Positions 1 to 12,708 of a stretch of 64,000 nucleotides of DNA are shown here, in pieces. How positions within the stretch are numbered: position 1 is the stretch's first letter; each line of letters begins with the position of its first letter. The stretch comes from Stromatinia cepivora. Its lineage: Eukaryota; Ascomycota; Leotiomycetes; Helotiales; Sclerotiniaceae. The DNA is taken from the NCBI GenBank assembly GCA_014898415.1, contig RCTD01000004.1, positions 991,001-1,055,000 of the forward strand, read 5' to 3'. Both the position numbers and the translations under genes were made by a program. Under the pieces are notes generated by a model. It worked only from the letters and a program-made list of their open reading frames with translations. It was not told the DNA's origin and made no database searches.

Positions 1-3000
1 CACAACACTGTTTGGTAATTCTTGCATATCAACATCAGGAATTTCAGGAGCTCTAAATTCACCAAGATGAAATCTTCGTGTTGCTCCTTTATCATTTACA
101 CCGGCTGTGATGATAAGAAGACCTTGAGTATCTAACACCATTGATCTACGCTTCCATAAAAGACTATCAGGGAATTGAACGTTGACATCACCAAGATCAT
201 TAGCAATGGTAGGTGAAGCTGCCAAGGATGGTTGGGATGGAACAGATGAAGCTCCCTGATCAGGAAATACTGGAGGTTCTGATTCCTCGCGGACCGTAGG
301 TGAGATGGCATGTGCAATCGCTTTTCTACTCGAAGATAGAGACGAAGACATGCGCTTCATGATACGACTTGCACGACCAGACTTTTTGTCGGACTTATCA
401 TCATTTACAGGAGATGTTGAGCTAGCTGATGGCGCTGGAGAGAACTCGGAACGTTCAATACTGCGACGACTGCTGACAGAAGATGGGCGAGATCTCCGGA
501 CAGGAGATGTAATATCATTGGAAGGAGGTCGTGATGGAGACATTACGGCCGGAGAAGATGGGGAAGGTTCAATGACAGAAGAACGTCGACGCTCAGAGAG
601 CGAAGAACGTCGGTCGTTGATGAGGTCTTTGACCATTGCAATAGATGATCGCCTCTCATTATTAGTAGTTATGGTAGTTTTCGAGGACGTTGATAAACGC
701 CTCTCGGATATCGTGTCTTTCGGAGGACTAGAAACCGCCTTCTGGTGATCTATGATCAGTGGTGATTCTTTTAATGCAAGAGAATTGAATTCCGAAGGAT
801 CTTTGCCAATTTCTGGCATCTGAGGAAATGGTTGATTAGGGTCTCTAATAATGCGAGCAGTTACCTGAACAGATTCAGGTCGAGATCGAGTCGTCTTGAG
901 TTCGGAAGCGGGCGTAGGCTTCAACAAAGCAACTCTTTTCTGAATAGAACTTGCTCTTTCGCGTCCTTTAGAAATTTCTGGCGACCCCTCTCGTGAATTA
1001 TCAGTATTTGGTGTATTCTTATTCAAAGAATTTGTACGGTCGGCAATGGAAGGAGTTCGTGATGGAACAAGAACAGTACTTCTTTTAACAGAAAAGAACG
1101 CAGGTGCTGCAGTTGGACTTGGTCCTAATGTGGATGGTGCTGCAGACTCGGGTGCTAGACTTTGAAATTTCTCGAATGCTTTAATCCTGTTCGCAACACC
1201 AGATCCTACACTGATCTTTTTAGGAATAACGGGTGCGGTAGCAGGTTGCATGTTTATACGGTTTAAAAAGTTCGCTGAAGCTGATACAGGCCGAGAAACA
1301 GGTCGGTCACCACCAGGTCGCGCAGAAAGAGGTGAGGGATTCGCATTGACTAATTGCAATGGACTTGAGACGGTTCTCGAAAATTTCATCTCATTCTGCG
1401 TGGGTTGAGGAAACAGAGGACTAATTGGAGATTTGGCCACCGACATGGGCTTTGCATCTTGAATCACGGCAGACTGCAGTTCATCCATTAGCTCGTCGTC
1501 AGAGGAGAAGTTGTCCTCCGAATTATGACCACTCCTATCAAAACTAGTCCGAATTGGCTCAATATTGTGGACTTTCTTCTTTTGTGATAGAGTGTATCCA
1601 GGAGCGAAAGGACTATCCAACAAGCTTTTCTCGTATGACTTGAAGACAGGCTCACTGGCAGAAGTCTGCAAAGATCCAGATTGAGTATCTGCAGCAGCTC
1701 TTAAATCTTGAGCACTGGACATCGTAATGGGGGTTTCTAACGATTCCGGTTTGACCTCAGATACGACTTCAGATTCGGGATATTGTTCATCTTCGTTTGA
1801 CACCGTGGTACCCGTTATATTATCCTTTATTGTGTCTTGGGAGTCAGAATGAGTAACAACGGTAGCTATTTCCTCAGTGCCTTCATCGTCTATTTCTGGA
1901 GTTTGCAATGATATTTTTACAACTGGCTCCTTTTCAGTAATGTCTGACGAATCAGCGGGGGAGAATTCTTCGGCCATATTATCTTTGGTCATTGGCTTAG
2001 TAGACGGCTCTTCTTGAACAGTTTCATCTGTCAGCTCTGAAATAGAAGATGCCCTTGTTGATTCGGCTTTTTCTGAAGGCCCAACAGGGGATACTGGGTA
2101 GGAATCGGTTCTTGTAGCATCCGAGTCGTCCGTTTTTAGGGTGGAGCTGGTATCAAGTGTGATCGCGGATTTGTCTGCTTCGGCCATATCAGTTAGCAAA
2201 GCCAAGGTATCTTGAATTTCCTGCGGGGCGCCTTGTGATGTCGTTAGGCTCAGCGCGGAAGGTATCTCGAGATTTCTGGTGGACGTTGAGGACTTTGGAG
2301 AAGTGGGTGATGTTTGTGCAGGTGCACCGGTATTCATCTGCCTCTTCCGCATTTCCATAGCCTTCATAAGTCTTGCTTTCTCTGGGGTAATTGTTGGGAC
2401 CTTTGCACTGGGAGCAGCTGACTTCGTTGATAATGTTGATCGGACCGAGGCCCCGGAGCTGGTGTTGGGCCGTCCACCACTTGTGTGAGGGCGTGAAGGG
2501 AAAAACGTGGGTAGGGTTCCATTTTCAGGAATAGAAGGTGGTGACAAACTCATACTGGGAGGCTCTCCAGAATCCTGCGAGCTTAAACTCGCACGCCCCT
2601 TTTTCGATCCCCCCTTTGTAGATATTTTCAACCCCTGTGGAAGCGTTGACACAGGACGATAGGTAGAGGTTCCTCCAGTTGTGGTGGTTTTGCCTACATC
2701 GAGAGAAGGGCGAGGTCCAAGTCTGACTTTAGGTTTGCTGTTAAACTCATAAGATGCGAGGCTGTACAAATCAGGTCGTGCCGACTGAGATGATTTACGT
2801 GGAACTTCGTCAATTGTTGTTATAGGTGACGACGATCCGAATTCAGTTTCACGCGGTTCCCTTGGAGGAGGCGGAGAAGTATCAAGATCGAAATTCAAAG
2901 GTGCTTTGTTACGTGGAGGAGGAGGAGATGTTTCGAGAGTGTTGTCCCTTTCTGCAACCATAGAAGAGAAAGTAAATGAATTTGGTAGATCGGATGGCAG

Positions 3001-3722
3001 GGTGGTCGGATCAACTGTTGGCTGGGTCCCAGATGTTGAGGTAATAGTTTGTGCGGTAGGGGGGCGCTCCTCCTGAACTGTGGATTGCCTTTTTATTCTA
3101 ATATCCTCCTCCTCATCCTCTGCAATTTCCATTAAACGTCGTCGGCGCAAAGAACTAGTCGAAGATGAGACCGATCCCGAGGCAGTATGTAGTGAGCATG
3201 CGGCAGAAAGGGTCGTATCACGGAGCTCTTTGGCGGTGGTTATTTCGAATATGGTATGGTATGGAGCGAACTTTTCGGTAACAGCATTAAAATGAACAGT
3301 GACGCGAGCTATCAGGTTATCAGATTTTAGATTTCAAAAGTAAAAATTTGAGATAGAGATCAACAAGGGGAACCCACCTTGAACCAACCTTGAACATCCG
3401 TCTGGTACATATTTGATGACTACGTTCCGTCGCCTATATCGTAGAAACCCGAACAGCGGTGATGGTTCCTCATATTGTCCAATTTTATTTCTTATTTCCA
3501 CAATTCCCCCGTTGCCACGGCCCAACAACTCTATTTCGTCTCTTGAAGCATACTTTAGAAGGAACCTACAGTACAGACACAATATCAGTTCACTATATCA
3601 CGGCACAAACTGGACAAAAAAGATACAAGATATTGAATATAAGCATACCATCCTCCTGGCTCAGCTACCGCAGCATCGTATGCTTCTTTGACCGTCGCAT
3701 CATCCAAGCCATTGAGCGACAT
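1..3722 (-). CDS. ADF-H (cofilin-like) and PH-like actin-binding protein, 3' end cut by window
   Basis: Three exons are read: 3649-3722, 3378-3565 and 1-3308, with introns of 83 and 69 bp. They join in frame to about 1,190 residues, and the frame is still open at base 1, so the C-terminus lies outside. The start at 3722 gives MSLNGLDDATVKEAYDAA, followed by an actin-depolymerising-factor-homology fold in roughly the first 125 residues (YASRDEIELLGRGNGGIVE, then FLRYRRRNVVIKYVPDG). A very long Ser/Thr/Pro-rich, low-complexity middle follows. Close to the window edge is a beta-rich stretch (LLWKRRSMVLDTQGLLIIT, RRFHLGEFRAP) that looks like the PH-like tail of fungal proteins usually labelled cofilin/tropomyosin-type actin-binding. 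Known for ADF-H domains: they bind actin. A role at cortical actin or in polarity is inference. The family assignment rests on remembered similarity. Confidence 0.82.
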
Positions 3723-5190
3723 TTCCTTGCGATCCTGCTCGAAATTTGTGGTGGATCAGGCAATTCTACCAAGCTTCCAGTTTTAAACATTCGATTCAGG
3801 GGTAATCGTATCTGTACATGATATTGTGATGCAGCTTCATCCGCAAGCCCGCAGAACGAATTGCAATTGGAAGCCCAGATAAATGGCAGATTCCAAAAAT
3901 GCCCCAAAAATTTCGGAAGCAAGGAAAGCAAAAGGAAGTTGTCGAAGCCGCTGTAAGGCGTGTAATGGACTTGAAGCAAGTAGAGTGATTATCGGAAATT
4001 ATTAATAAAAGCTTCCAGAATGCGATAAAGTTAGAATTTGGGGGTTGTTAAGTTGTTCTGGCGTCTGCGCTTAAAATGGTTAAATGCTTCTAGTCGCGAA
4101 TTGAAGATCTTAAGAAATTCCTCTTTAAGGTAATAACATACATATTATATGCGGGAACTTTTGAAGTAAGGTATATCCCGTCTCGAGGTCTAAAACCTAG
4201 GTTAAACTGTAATGAATCATGATATTGATGTCGTCGATGGCTTTATAAGATTCAACAACAATGCAACAATTCCCCTTTTCACAAGTGAAATTTCCCCCCG
4301 CCTTTTCGATAAGTATTTCTCTGGGGATTATATTCATGCGACTGACTGAAAGTATGACAGTGTTCACCGGGAGGTGCCTTTCTCTCGCACAGATGAAGTA
4401 AATTGACCAATCATTGGACCTGATTTCGATGAAGTTTTCAATGATACCTTGCATATCTTCTGAAATGGGATACGTTGATCGATCATACTCCGTACTTTTT
4501 ACTGTAACTACCTAGGTAACCACAAGTCTTCTGAATCGACTTATTAGACTGGTAGATTGGTATATTGCTTCTCACCTGTTCACTAACTAGGTACCTAGCT
4601 ACAATAATACAACTATCGGATCATTCATAAGTTATTTTAACTTCACTACCTACCTACAACTTACAAGTAATAACACGAACCTCTCCCGATTCAATCTTAG
4701 TGAATATTTCAAATCACGGATAACCACATTATTTCCATGAGAACCCTTGCAGTTAATGATCTACAACTCGGTAATTGTGTCATTTCTCGGTTGGTCTACC
4801 TTTGTCTATCTGCAACTTTTAAAATAACATCATTTTGGCTGTTGTCCGGGTTGACTACGAGATCTAATAACTACTGGGTACTAGGTAGGATATACAAAAG
4901 TCCCTCATCCAGTAAGCTTCGCTTATAATTTCAATGGTGGGATGTTGAAAGTGCTCGTGTGATGTTGCGCAGTACGTGGGATCCCCTTTTTGTAATATTG
5001 TGCCAAAGCGTTGGTAATACATCAGCTGAAGAACGTTGCATCTTGCGGGAACACCGATTGAATGCTATGCATAAAAATCTCAAAAGTCTGAAGACCTTGC
5101 AATGTCTCTTATGCGTTCAATAATTCTGCAAGCTATTAAACCATGATATACTCATCATGGATGGTACCGTCGTTGCAATCACCATCACCA
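3723..5190. other. Intergenic stretch, no gene seen
   Basis: About 1.5 kb between a gene start and a gene end. It contains several copies of a short CCTAGGTA/CTAGGTAC-like motif around 4510-4600 and 4880, and no reading frame with convincing protein character. Confidence 0.5.
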
Positions 5191-7291
5191 TCACCTCCAC
5201 CTTGCTCGACTTGCATCTTCATAAGCAGCCTCGCTGCGATCTGCCCATTCAACATCGGGGTCGATGCGTGATTCGTGTGGACGGTACATTTCCTTGGACC
5301 CCGTGAAAGTACATTTTCCGGCAAAATCACACGTGAACGTGCCAGAAAGCGACTTTTCCTTATCGTTAAAAGTGATGCTTTCCAATATTTTATCAGAGCC
5401 AAGCTGAATTTCTCCTTCACCAGTCTCCTCCCCGCGCCAGCGGTACTGCCAAGTAGGTCGCCGAGCTGAAGGCTTATCGTTGGCTCCTAGCAAAAATGCG
5501 CTTTCTCTGTAGTTATTTGGATTATTACCATTGGCATCATATTGAGGAATGTCGCTCATGAAAATATCTCCATCCTCATCCATGTAAGCATCTTCCCGTT
5601 TTCTCTTTCCATTGCCATTCTGCGAACGTGGTATAGGAATGGGTCTTTCAAATCGCATGATTCCCTGACGATTGGATCAGTTTGTGGACACAAGAAATGG
5701 ATATATAATCAGGAAATACCTCAACAACTATAAAGTGGAACATTGCAAACATTTGTTGTCTACCGTTTTTTTTCTCGACATAAATATCAAGAGTAAGTTC
5801 CGAGTCTTTTTCTCCCCACTCGTCCTCAATATTTGGGCATTCGATCACATAGGAACCTCGAACATCCCATGTCCCTTCTGATTTGGTAGCATCCGAAATG
5901 GTTCTGGCACCGTTGGCCGATGTCCGTGATCTTTTTGAAGCTGGCAGTTTGGCATCATCTCCACCTTCATCATCGTCCGAAAAAAGGTTTGGGTGAGTGC
6001 TAGTACTTGGTGCAGTCTTTCTAGCTGTCTGTATTCCTGGTCCTGGGGTAACTGGTCCTGGGCGCGTAAAATGAGAATTACTATCGCCAAACAAATCATC
6101 ATGAATGGCTGTGCTTGGCACGTTTTTTCTAGCTGTCTGTCTCTTTCGCGGCAGTGGTAGGATTGGGCGTGCAGCATGAGCTCCCGTTTCGCCAAACAAA
6201 CTATTATGCGTCCCTGTACTTGGCGCGACTTTTCTGGCTGTTTGTTTTGTTCGACCTCCAGGGGGTTTCTAAGATAGGAAAAGCTTAGTCCTGTATTCAT
6301 GACAATGAATTTATTGACAGTAGCATGGAAGCTAAAAACACCTTATATAAAACTGACTCAATGCAGAAGGATTGAAACATGACAAATATGAAGCAAAGCC
6401 ATGCCAGTCAAAATGAAGGTTCCTTCTTTGAATTTGCATACTGATGCAAATATGACTAATAGGATGTTTACTGAAGGTCCTTTCAAAGTAGGCTAGCGGC
6501 CAAATGTCCAATCTCAGCTCAGAAATTGGAAGAAACCATAAACTTACAGATTCAAATAACTTTGGTGGTGCTACCATTTTAGAAGGACCAACCTTTGATG
6601 TTTGTTTCTCTCCTACCTTTAGTATGCCTTCCTTAGGCTGAGCTGCTGCCCGCTCAATCTCACGCATTTGATTCCAGACAGCATCTCTGCTTCTTCCTAT
6701 TACGATCCAACGATCTGGAGAAGGCCGTATGTTGCCGACCCAAGGGGCATCCACCGAAACTGACTCCAATCCCATCGTATCAGCAGCCGCAGCTAAGGCG
6801 GCTCGACATTCAGTTTTGAGAATGATGATATCCAGATTTGCTGGCCGGCCTGTGGCAGTTTTCGGAAATGCTTCACTGAGGTATTTCTCTGGATTTGCTT
6901 CAGCTTTCTCCTCGGCTGTTTTTAAAATTTTCCATCTGCCATCTCTCGCAATTTTATTCTGTTTCTTAAAGTCCTTGTTCAATTGGGATTCTGCAGTCTT
7001 AAGTTCCGGAATCATTTTCGTCTTTGCTTCCCTCAACCTCAATTGCAAATCGGCGATTGATCCAGATTGGTTTAACCCTCTAAAAGCGCATTGAGCTCTC
7101 CACCATCCTGCTGGCTTTGTTTCAATACCTTTAGTATTGCCTGGCTTGGAGCTTTTTGGGGGTAGCAGTTTTTCAGCGTGGGTATCGTAGGGGTAGCCAT
7201 CTTTATGCAATCCCTCTCCGCTGCATGTGTAGGTGACGGATTTGAATTTGTGCTCCAATGGTAGAATGACAATAGGATGCAAGTCTGCCAT
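5191..7291 (-). CDS. Uncharacterised 588-residue protein with SAP-like motif and three internal repeats
   Basis: Exons 6548-7291, 5720-6268 and 5191-5664 join with phase-0 splices (introns 279 and 55 bp) to 588 residues. The N-terminal part holds a conserved-looking WWRAQCAFRGLNQSGSI segment followed by LQLRLREA, which resembles a SAP-type helix-extended-helix DNA-binding motif. Residues about 249-345 contain three copies of a unit built on QTARKxxPST.THxxLF(G/S). The C-terminal part is a probable beta domain (GTWDVRGSYVIECPNIED, then LTLDIYVEKK) interrupted by a basic KRKRED segment that could be a nuclear localisation signal. A nuclear role is inference. I do not recognise a named family. 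The first intron is long for this locus, so a small extra exon could be missed there. Confidence 0.75.
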
Positions 7292-7779
7292 GGTGCTCGC
7301 AATTTGGTTGGTTTAATTATTTTGATGACTGTTACCAATGGCCTGCAGCGGCTTCGCGTCGGTATCAGACGTCAAAATATTGCTGTGAGAACTTCAGTAT
7401 GAATAACAGGAAGTAAATGAAATCAGTGACCCTAATTAAACCCGGGAAGACTTAAACGCCAACCCTAGAATGCTCCGAAAATATACAAAGAATTAAGAAG
7501 AAAAAAAAATGTAACTATTGTTGAATGTACTAGGCGGGCACTGTATAATATCAATTGGAAACCAGGGGTTTTGGGGTTCGGCAGCCTGACGTCGTTGACC
7601 AGCTTTGCCGCTAGCGCGTGATCTTAGCGTGGCGGGCACCAAAAATTCATCTCAGGCCCGCCTAGCTAGAAGGCAAAGATATATTAGCATCAACAGGTTG
7701 AATTCAAACTGGTATATCATAACTCACACGACATTGCCCTCCTTTCTCTTACAAACATAAAATATAAAATCTCGCGAAG
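7292..7779. other. Intergenic region between divergent genes
   Basis: About 490 bp separating the divergent starts of the SAP-like gene and TOM22, so it probably holds both promoters. No specific site is assigned. Confidence 0.5.
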
Positions 7780-8358
7780 ATGGTTGAATTAACAGAAGTT
7801 GAGGATGAGTCCTTCGAGCAAAAGCAAGCCGGTCCATCTGAGGATGATTACTACACTGATACTGGTTAGTCTTACCATTGACTTCGATGAGCTCTACGGT
7901 TAGCTAATATACTTGGAATCAAGATTCTGAAATCTCCTCCGAAGAAGAGGACAATGTCGCAGATGAGGAGACCTTCGCAGATCGCATAAGTGCCCTGAAA
8001 GATATAGTACCTGCGTCAACTCGATCTTATATTTCTAGTAAAGTGGATACAACAACAAGCTGGATCAAATCGAGTTTAATGTTTGGAGGCAAGACTTTAT
8101 GGGTTGTGAGCACAAGTGCTTTGTTATTGGGAGTTCCATGGGCATTGGCATTTGTGGAGGAGCAGCAGGTAGTTGAAATGGAGAAGGAGATGAAGATGAG
8201 AGAGATGGGTGGAGAGGTGCGTCATCCCGATCCAATTGCAATCAGATTTGGGTATTTATACTAACATCTACTTGCAATAGTTACTTTCCTCGGGCACAGA
8301 CACAGCAGGACAGTTGAACGCACAGCTTGGCGCACAACAAGGGAAGCCAGCATTGTAG
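7780..8358 (+). CDS. TOM22: Mitochondrial import receptor subunit TOM22
   Basis: Exons 7780-7864, 7924-8216 and 8281-8358 join in frame to 151 residues. The product starts MVELTEVEDESFEQKQ and has the architecture of Tom22. An acidic cytosolic N-terminal half (SEISSEEEDNVADEE) is followed by ADRISALKDIVPASTR, which matches the conserved segment before the anchor. One membrane segment comes next (TLWVVSTSALLLGVPWALAF), then a short Gln/Gly-rich tail facing the intermembrane space. Known role: Tom22 is the central receptor and organiser of the TOM translocase in the outer mitochondrial membrane, binding presequence proteins with Tom20. Length and single tail-proximal anchor fit the family (about 150 residues in fungi). 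The first intron is 59 bp and the second 64 bp. Confidence 0.93.
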
Positions 8359-8832
8359 TGAATGAATTTGCGATGATACGATACAGAGGAATGGGCCCAA
8401 TGGATGAAGATATGATAGCATTGTACATCAGTGAGTGGCTTTTGAGGGGGTTGCATGATTCAGAAGGTTTACGGCCACAAAACCTTTGTTGTATTTCTAG
8501 TTCTTCTCACCTCATGAACAAATAATTTCTTCAGTAAATACTCGAGTATATTTACAAAATCCAGTTCAATGTGGAATTCAATATTCAAGGTTCGGACTGT
8601 CAAAGCTTTTAAATTTTTCCCAGATATTATCGCCTTAGCCGCCACTCAACGTTATTATGAATTTGCTAGGATCATACCCTGGTGTTGGAGTTGGATATCA
8701 TGGGTCCACTCCCCCATACTATGCGTTTCAGCAATTCCTGTTATTGTACTCATAAGTGAATATTCAACCCTCAACTCATAACCGCAGCACTTTCTCTCAT
8801 TTCTTATTGACCTGCGAGGTTGAATCTGCAAA
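8359..8832. other. Intergenic stretch, no gene seen
   Basis: About 470 bp between two co-directional genes. It probably contains the TOM22 3' UTR and the promoter of the bestrophin-like gene. No coding signal was found. Confidence 0.5.
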
Positions 8833-10260
8833 ATGTCGAGAACACCATTATTCTTGAACTTCGGTGGAGATTCGAAACGAAACCGTCAAATGTCTTGGTT
8901 ATTGGCCAGCTCATCAAGAAGGAAAGAGCGAAGGTAAACTTAACATTTTGCAACAAAATCGATAGGAGCTGACAATGAAACAAGATGGCCTTTAGTTTTG
9001 AGATTTTGGAAGGGTTCTATCCACTCCGGTATGACGTTACACATACATCAAAGTCGAGAGATGAAACTAACCAATTCTCTATGCAGAGGTCCTGTGGCCG
9101 GTTGCTATTCTCTCAGCTATATCTGCTATTGTCGTATATTTGAACCAGCACATCAGCAGCGATGTTACGCTTCCAACTAGTATCGTAAGTACTCTCCTCA
9201 GTCTGCGACTAGAAAGTGGAATCTAACTAAACCAAGGTCCCCTCACTATCCATTGTCGTGGGTCTAGAACTCGTTTTCCGCAATCAAACAGCATATAATC
9301 GTTTTTGGACGGGCCGATGCCACTTCAGCACCCTTACGACTTCAATTAGATGTCTCACACGACACCTACTTGTACTTGTGCCCGCACCCGCTCCGCCCGA
9401 CTATCAATACGATTCATCATTTACACAGAATGAAGGCAGTACGGATAGCTCAACATATAAGGATTTTGATGGTGCGGCAGATGTAAATCATCAGCCAATA
9501 TCCAAAGCGCTGGAAGCAAAGACGATCGAAACAGTAAAGATTATGATGGCGATGCTCTATACTGTGAAGAACCACCTGCGAGCAGATTGGGGTGTGGAGC
9601 TCAGTGCTGGAACGACGTTAACAGAAGACGGCGAGTTTTTCTGGCCAGAGGAATACAAGGAGCTCTTGCCGCAAGGTTTTAAAGGCCATGAACATATGGG
9701 GTTGGGCTTGACGTTGCAGTTGGCTACGTATGTCGAGAAATTTATCAACATTGGTTGTAATCTGTAAGTCGCAACCATTCAAACTCTCGTTTTCAGTATC
9801 TAACGAACATTTTACACTCAGGAATTTGTTTAACAATTCTTCTTCCTCACAAATGAATCTCGAACTCAACCAAATCGTTGCAGCATACGGTAACATGGAA
9901 GTGATTCGACTCGCACCTACCCCCGTTGCACATCTCATCCACTCCAAACAAACACTTGCCCTCTTCTGTTGCATTTTACCATTTGCGATGGCGGCTGAGA
10001 TTGGCTGGTGGACAGTCCCCCTCGTCGCATTTGTAGCCTTCGCTCTTTACGGTATCGAAGGAATCGCTCAGTGGCATGAGGATCCATTTGGAAGGGACAA
10101 GATCGATATCAACATGGACGACATCGTTGACGACGCCAGAAGGGAAATCGAGGTAATGTTGGAAGCTTGGAAAACTCAAGGGCTAAATGGAAAAGGACTT
10201 TTCGCACCTAACTTGAGTGCACCATTCACGCCAAGAGCGGAATATGGTACTCTAGGCTGA
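8833..10260 (+). CDS. Bestrophin-family (UPF0187) anion channel-like membrane protein
   Basis: Five exons (8833-8933, 8985-9028, 9087-9184, 9237-9763, 9822-10260) join in frame to 402 residues. Features of the bestrophin/UPF0187 family are visible. An N-terminal hydrophobic helix (VLWPVAILSAISAIVVYL) is followed by a second segment, VPSLSIVVGLELVFRNQTAY, then NRFWTGR, the family signature around a conserved Arg-Asn-x-x-Ala-Tyr-x-Arg-Trp/Phe. A late pair of hydrophobic helices (ALFCCILPFAMAAEIGWW and VPLVAFVAFALYGIEGIA) precedes the typical PFGRDKIDINMDD segment. Known role: bestrophins form pentameric anion channels; most fungal members are uncharacterised. The start is the first ATG giving an in-frame hydrophilic N-terminus, preceded by an A-rich context. 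Confidence 0.88.
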
Positions 10261-11235
10261 AATTTGTAAATGAGACACTCGAGATTTGGACATAACGAAG
10301 GGATATGAAATTGAGTTTTATGTCCTTGTTTGGTTCACTATGGGTATATGGACTCATGAAATCATTCCGAACTTTCAATAACCATAATTATTCCAATCTA
10401 CAATGGATTTCTAATCAATTGGATAACTTCATTGTTTGGTATACATTGAATTATTCTATGGGGTCTTAAAGTGTACAGATAGATATTGGGAGAATATCAA
10501 TCTATCCAATTTTGATGGAATTCTGTGAGTCCATACACCCACTGTTGGTTGCTTGCTGCAAGCGTTTGTTGGATGGCAGATTCCCTATTTCGTTCCATCT
10601 GGTTTTCTGGTAGACGAAGAATGAGTTAGATTATTTTGGAGGTTATGATCGTTATTTGGGTTTTGTTTCATTTGAGGGATTTTTTAGGGCTCCATTTCCT
10701 TCCCAAATTTGTCATCGAGAAAGCCCGCAGAGTTTAGAAGTTTCGAAACAATAGAAAATTCTTGAATGTTACGAATAAAGTTCAGCATTGCAGTTATTTA
10801 TAAGCTATTGTGCTCTATCTGATTTGATAAGCCGAGGCTTTTGGTAAAGGTTAATGTACTGCTGATGATTGATGACCTCATAAGATTGGGTAGGATTGTA
10901 CTAACTGAGCATCCTCTCATTCATTTGGCCCACTCTTCATGTTAGTGGAGGTTATAATTTCCAAATCCGGGTTGAGGTGCGGAAGGTACATACATGACAA
11001 AGCGACATGCGTCTAGATATCGCTTAATTGTCTGTATTGCGTTTGAACAGAGTAATTGGCCAAGTAATTGGCCAATTAGGGGGCATGTTGATTCACATCA
11101 ATAGTGTCATTTCTAGCTATGCCACAGGAACGGGACTTAATCATCCATGCTGATTTACATAGCTAAACTTTATATAAAAGGCTCATTGCGCTCTGAAGAA
11201 GTGGGAGCCTACCATGAGACTTTGATCGATATAAA
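10261..11235. other. Intergenic stretch, no gene seen
   Basis: About 970 bp between two plus-strand genes. There is no coding-like frame. A short direct repeat, AAGTAATTGGCC-like, occurs near 11050-11075. Confidence 0.5.
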
Positions 11236-12413
11236 ATGTCCAGAGAAATGATGCGTGCAATTGGTAAGCAGACAAAAGCCAATATACTTGAGTGTTTAAA
11301 GGAGTAACATGACTCACGATATATAGATATCGAAAATGGGAGCGGACCAATTTCTAGTCTCTTCCTAAACGATAAAGTTCCCAAACCCAAACCTTCCATA
11401 TCCCAGGCTCTGGTAAAGATCCATTCTTTTGGTCTCAATCGGATGGACTTGATGCAACGGGAGGGGAAATATAATGTGCCTCCACAAGCGGGAAAAATTC
11501 TGGGTGTAGAGTTTTCGGGGGTAATCGAGGATCTTGGGAATGGAGATGTGGGAGACTTTAAGATTGGGGATGAGGTTTTTGGACTCGCTTATGGAGGTAT
11601 GGTATTTCATCTATGTGGTTTTGTTGATGCTGATAATTGGTCGAATAGGAGCATATGCGGAGTACCTGGCATCATCAACGAAGATGCTCATTCATAAACC
11701 AGCTGAGATGCCTTGGTATGTAGCTGCTGGAATTCCCGAGGTACGTATCATTGTCTCTGTGTAATCCAAAGCTAAGTCTAACATGATACTAGACATGGAT
11801 AACGGCGACTCAAGCTTTGCACCTCGTAGGATGTTTCAAACCAGGAGATAATATCCTCTGGCACGCTGGAGCATCCGCTGTATCCATCGCTGGAATCCAA
11901 TTATCTAAAGCTGCTGGCGCCAACAAGATACTCGTGACAGCGGGTTCTGACGAGAAGATAGCGTTCTGTAAGAGCTTGGGGGCCACGCATGGCTTCAACT
12001 ACCATACTGAAAATTGGGTCCAAGGAGTGCTAGACGCGACTGATGGTCATGGAGCTGATGTAATTGTTGACTTCATTGGCAAGAATTACGCTCAGGGAAA
12101 CTTTGAAGCAGCAGCTATGGATGGAAGGATTGTTCAACTGGCTAGTCTTAGCGGGTACAAACTTGATGGTTTAGATATTGGTCCGCTCGAGAATAAGCGT
12201 TTGCGATGGGAAGGCAGTAGATTGAGAAGTAGACCTTTGGAATACCAAGGCAGACTCAGAGATGTATTGGCTGAAACGGCGCTGCAAAAATTCGCTGATG
12301 GAACTTTCCAGGTTCCTATCGAGAGAATTTTCTCTTGGAAGGATATTAGGGAGGCGCATACGTTGATGGAAAGCAATCAATCGAAGGGGAAAATTATCTG
12401 CATGGTCGATTGA
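11236..12413 (+). CDS. Quinone oxidoreductase-like MDR enzyme (NAD(P)H quinone reductase, PIG3-type)
   Basis: Exons 11236-11263, 11327-11596, 11649-11740 and 11793-12413 join in frame to 336 residues. The product has the GroES-like N-terminal domain of the medium-chain dehydrogenase/reductase superfamily (LVKIHSFGLNRMDLMQREG, then GVEFSGVIEDLG). A Rossmann cofactor site follows (LWHAGASAVSIAGIQLSKAAG), then GHGADVIVDFIGKNY. The catalytic zinc Cys/His pattern of alcohol dehydrogenases is absent, as expected for the quinone oxidoreductase branch. Known chemistry: NADPH-dependent one- or two-electron reduction of quinones. The exact substrate is not readable from sequence. Length fits the family (about 325-340). 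The very short first exon (28 bp) is supported by exact phase agreement and a canonical GTAAGC donor. Confidence 0.9.
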
Positions 12414-12708
12414 TGACGTAATTAGACGCAATGACAACGGTGGTACAACAGTTGGTGTGCATGAAAATGTGATGAATATTCTAGGCATTTAGGCAACACA
12501 TCTTGTTCGTGAAAATTAGTCACTTGGCAAGAATGGTGCCTGGATGAATATACTAGACTAATTCCAGAGCATTCCTTTAAAATTAAAACACTTATTTAAA
12601 GTCAAAAGTCAAACACATCCCCAAAACACATCCCCCAGACACACTCGCAAACCACACTCTTAAACCACTTTTAAAAGATCGTAGTCTTCGCAAAATAGTC
12701 CTGTCAGA

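Noticed and set aside
305..748. 147-codon plus-strand charged frame
   Set aside because: Antisense of the Ser/Arg-rich region of the actin-binding protein, whose minus-strand frame is open for over 3 kb.
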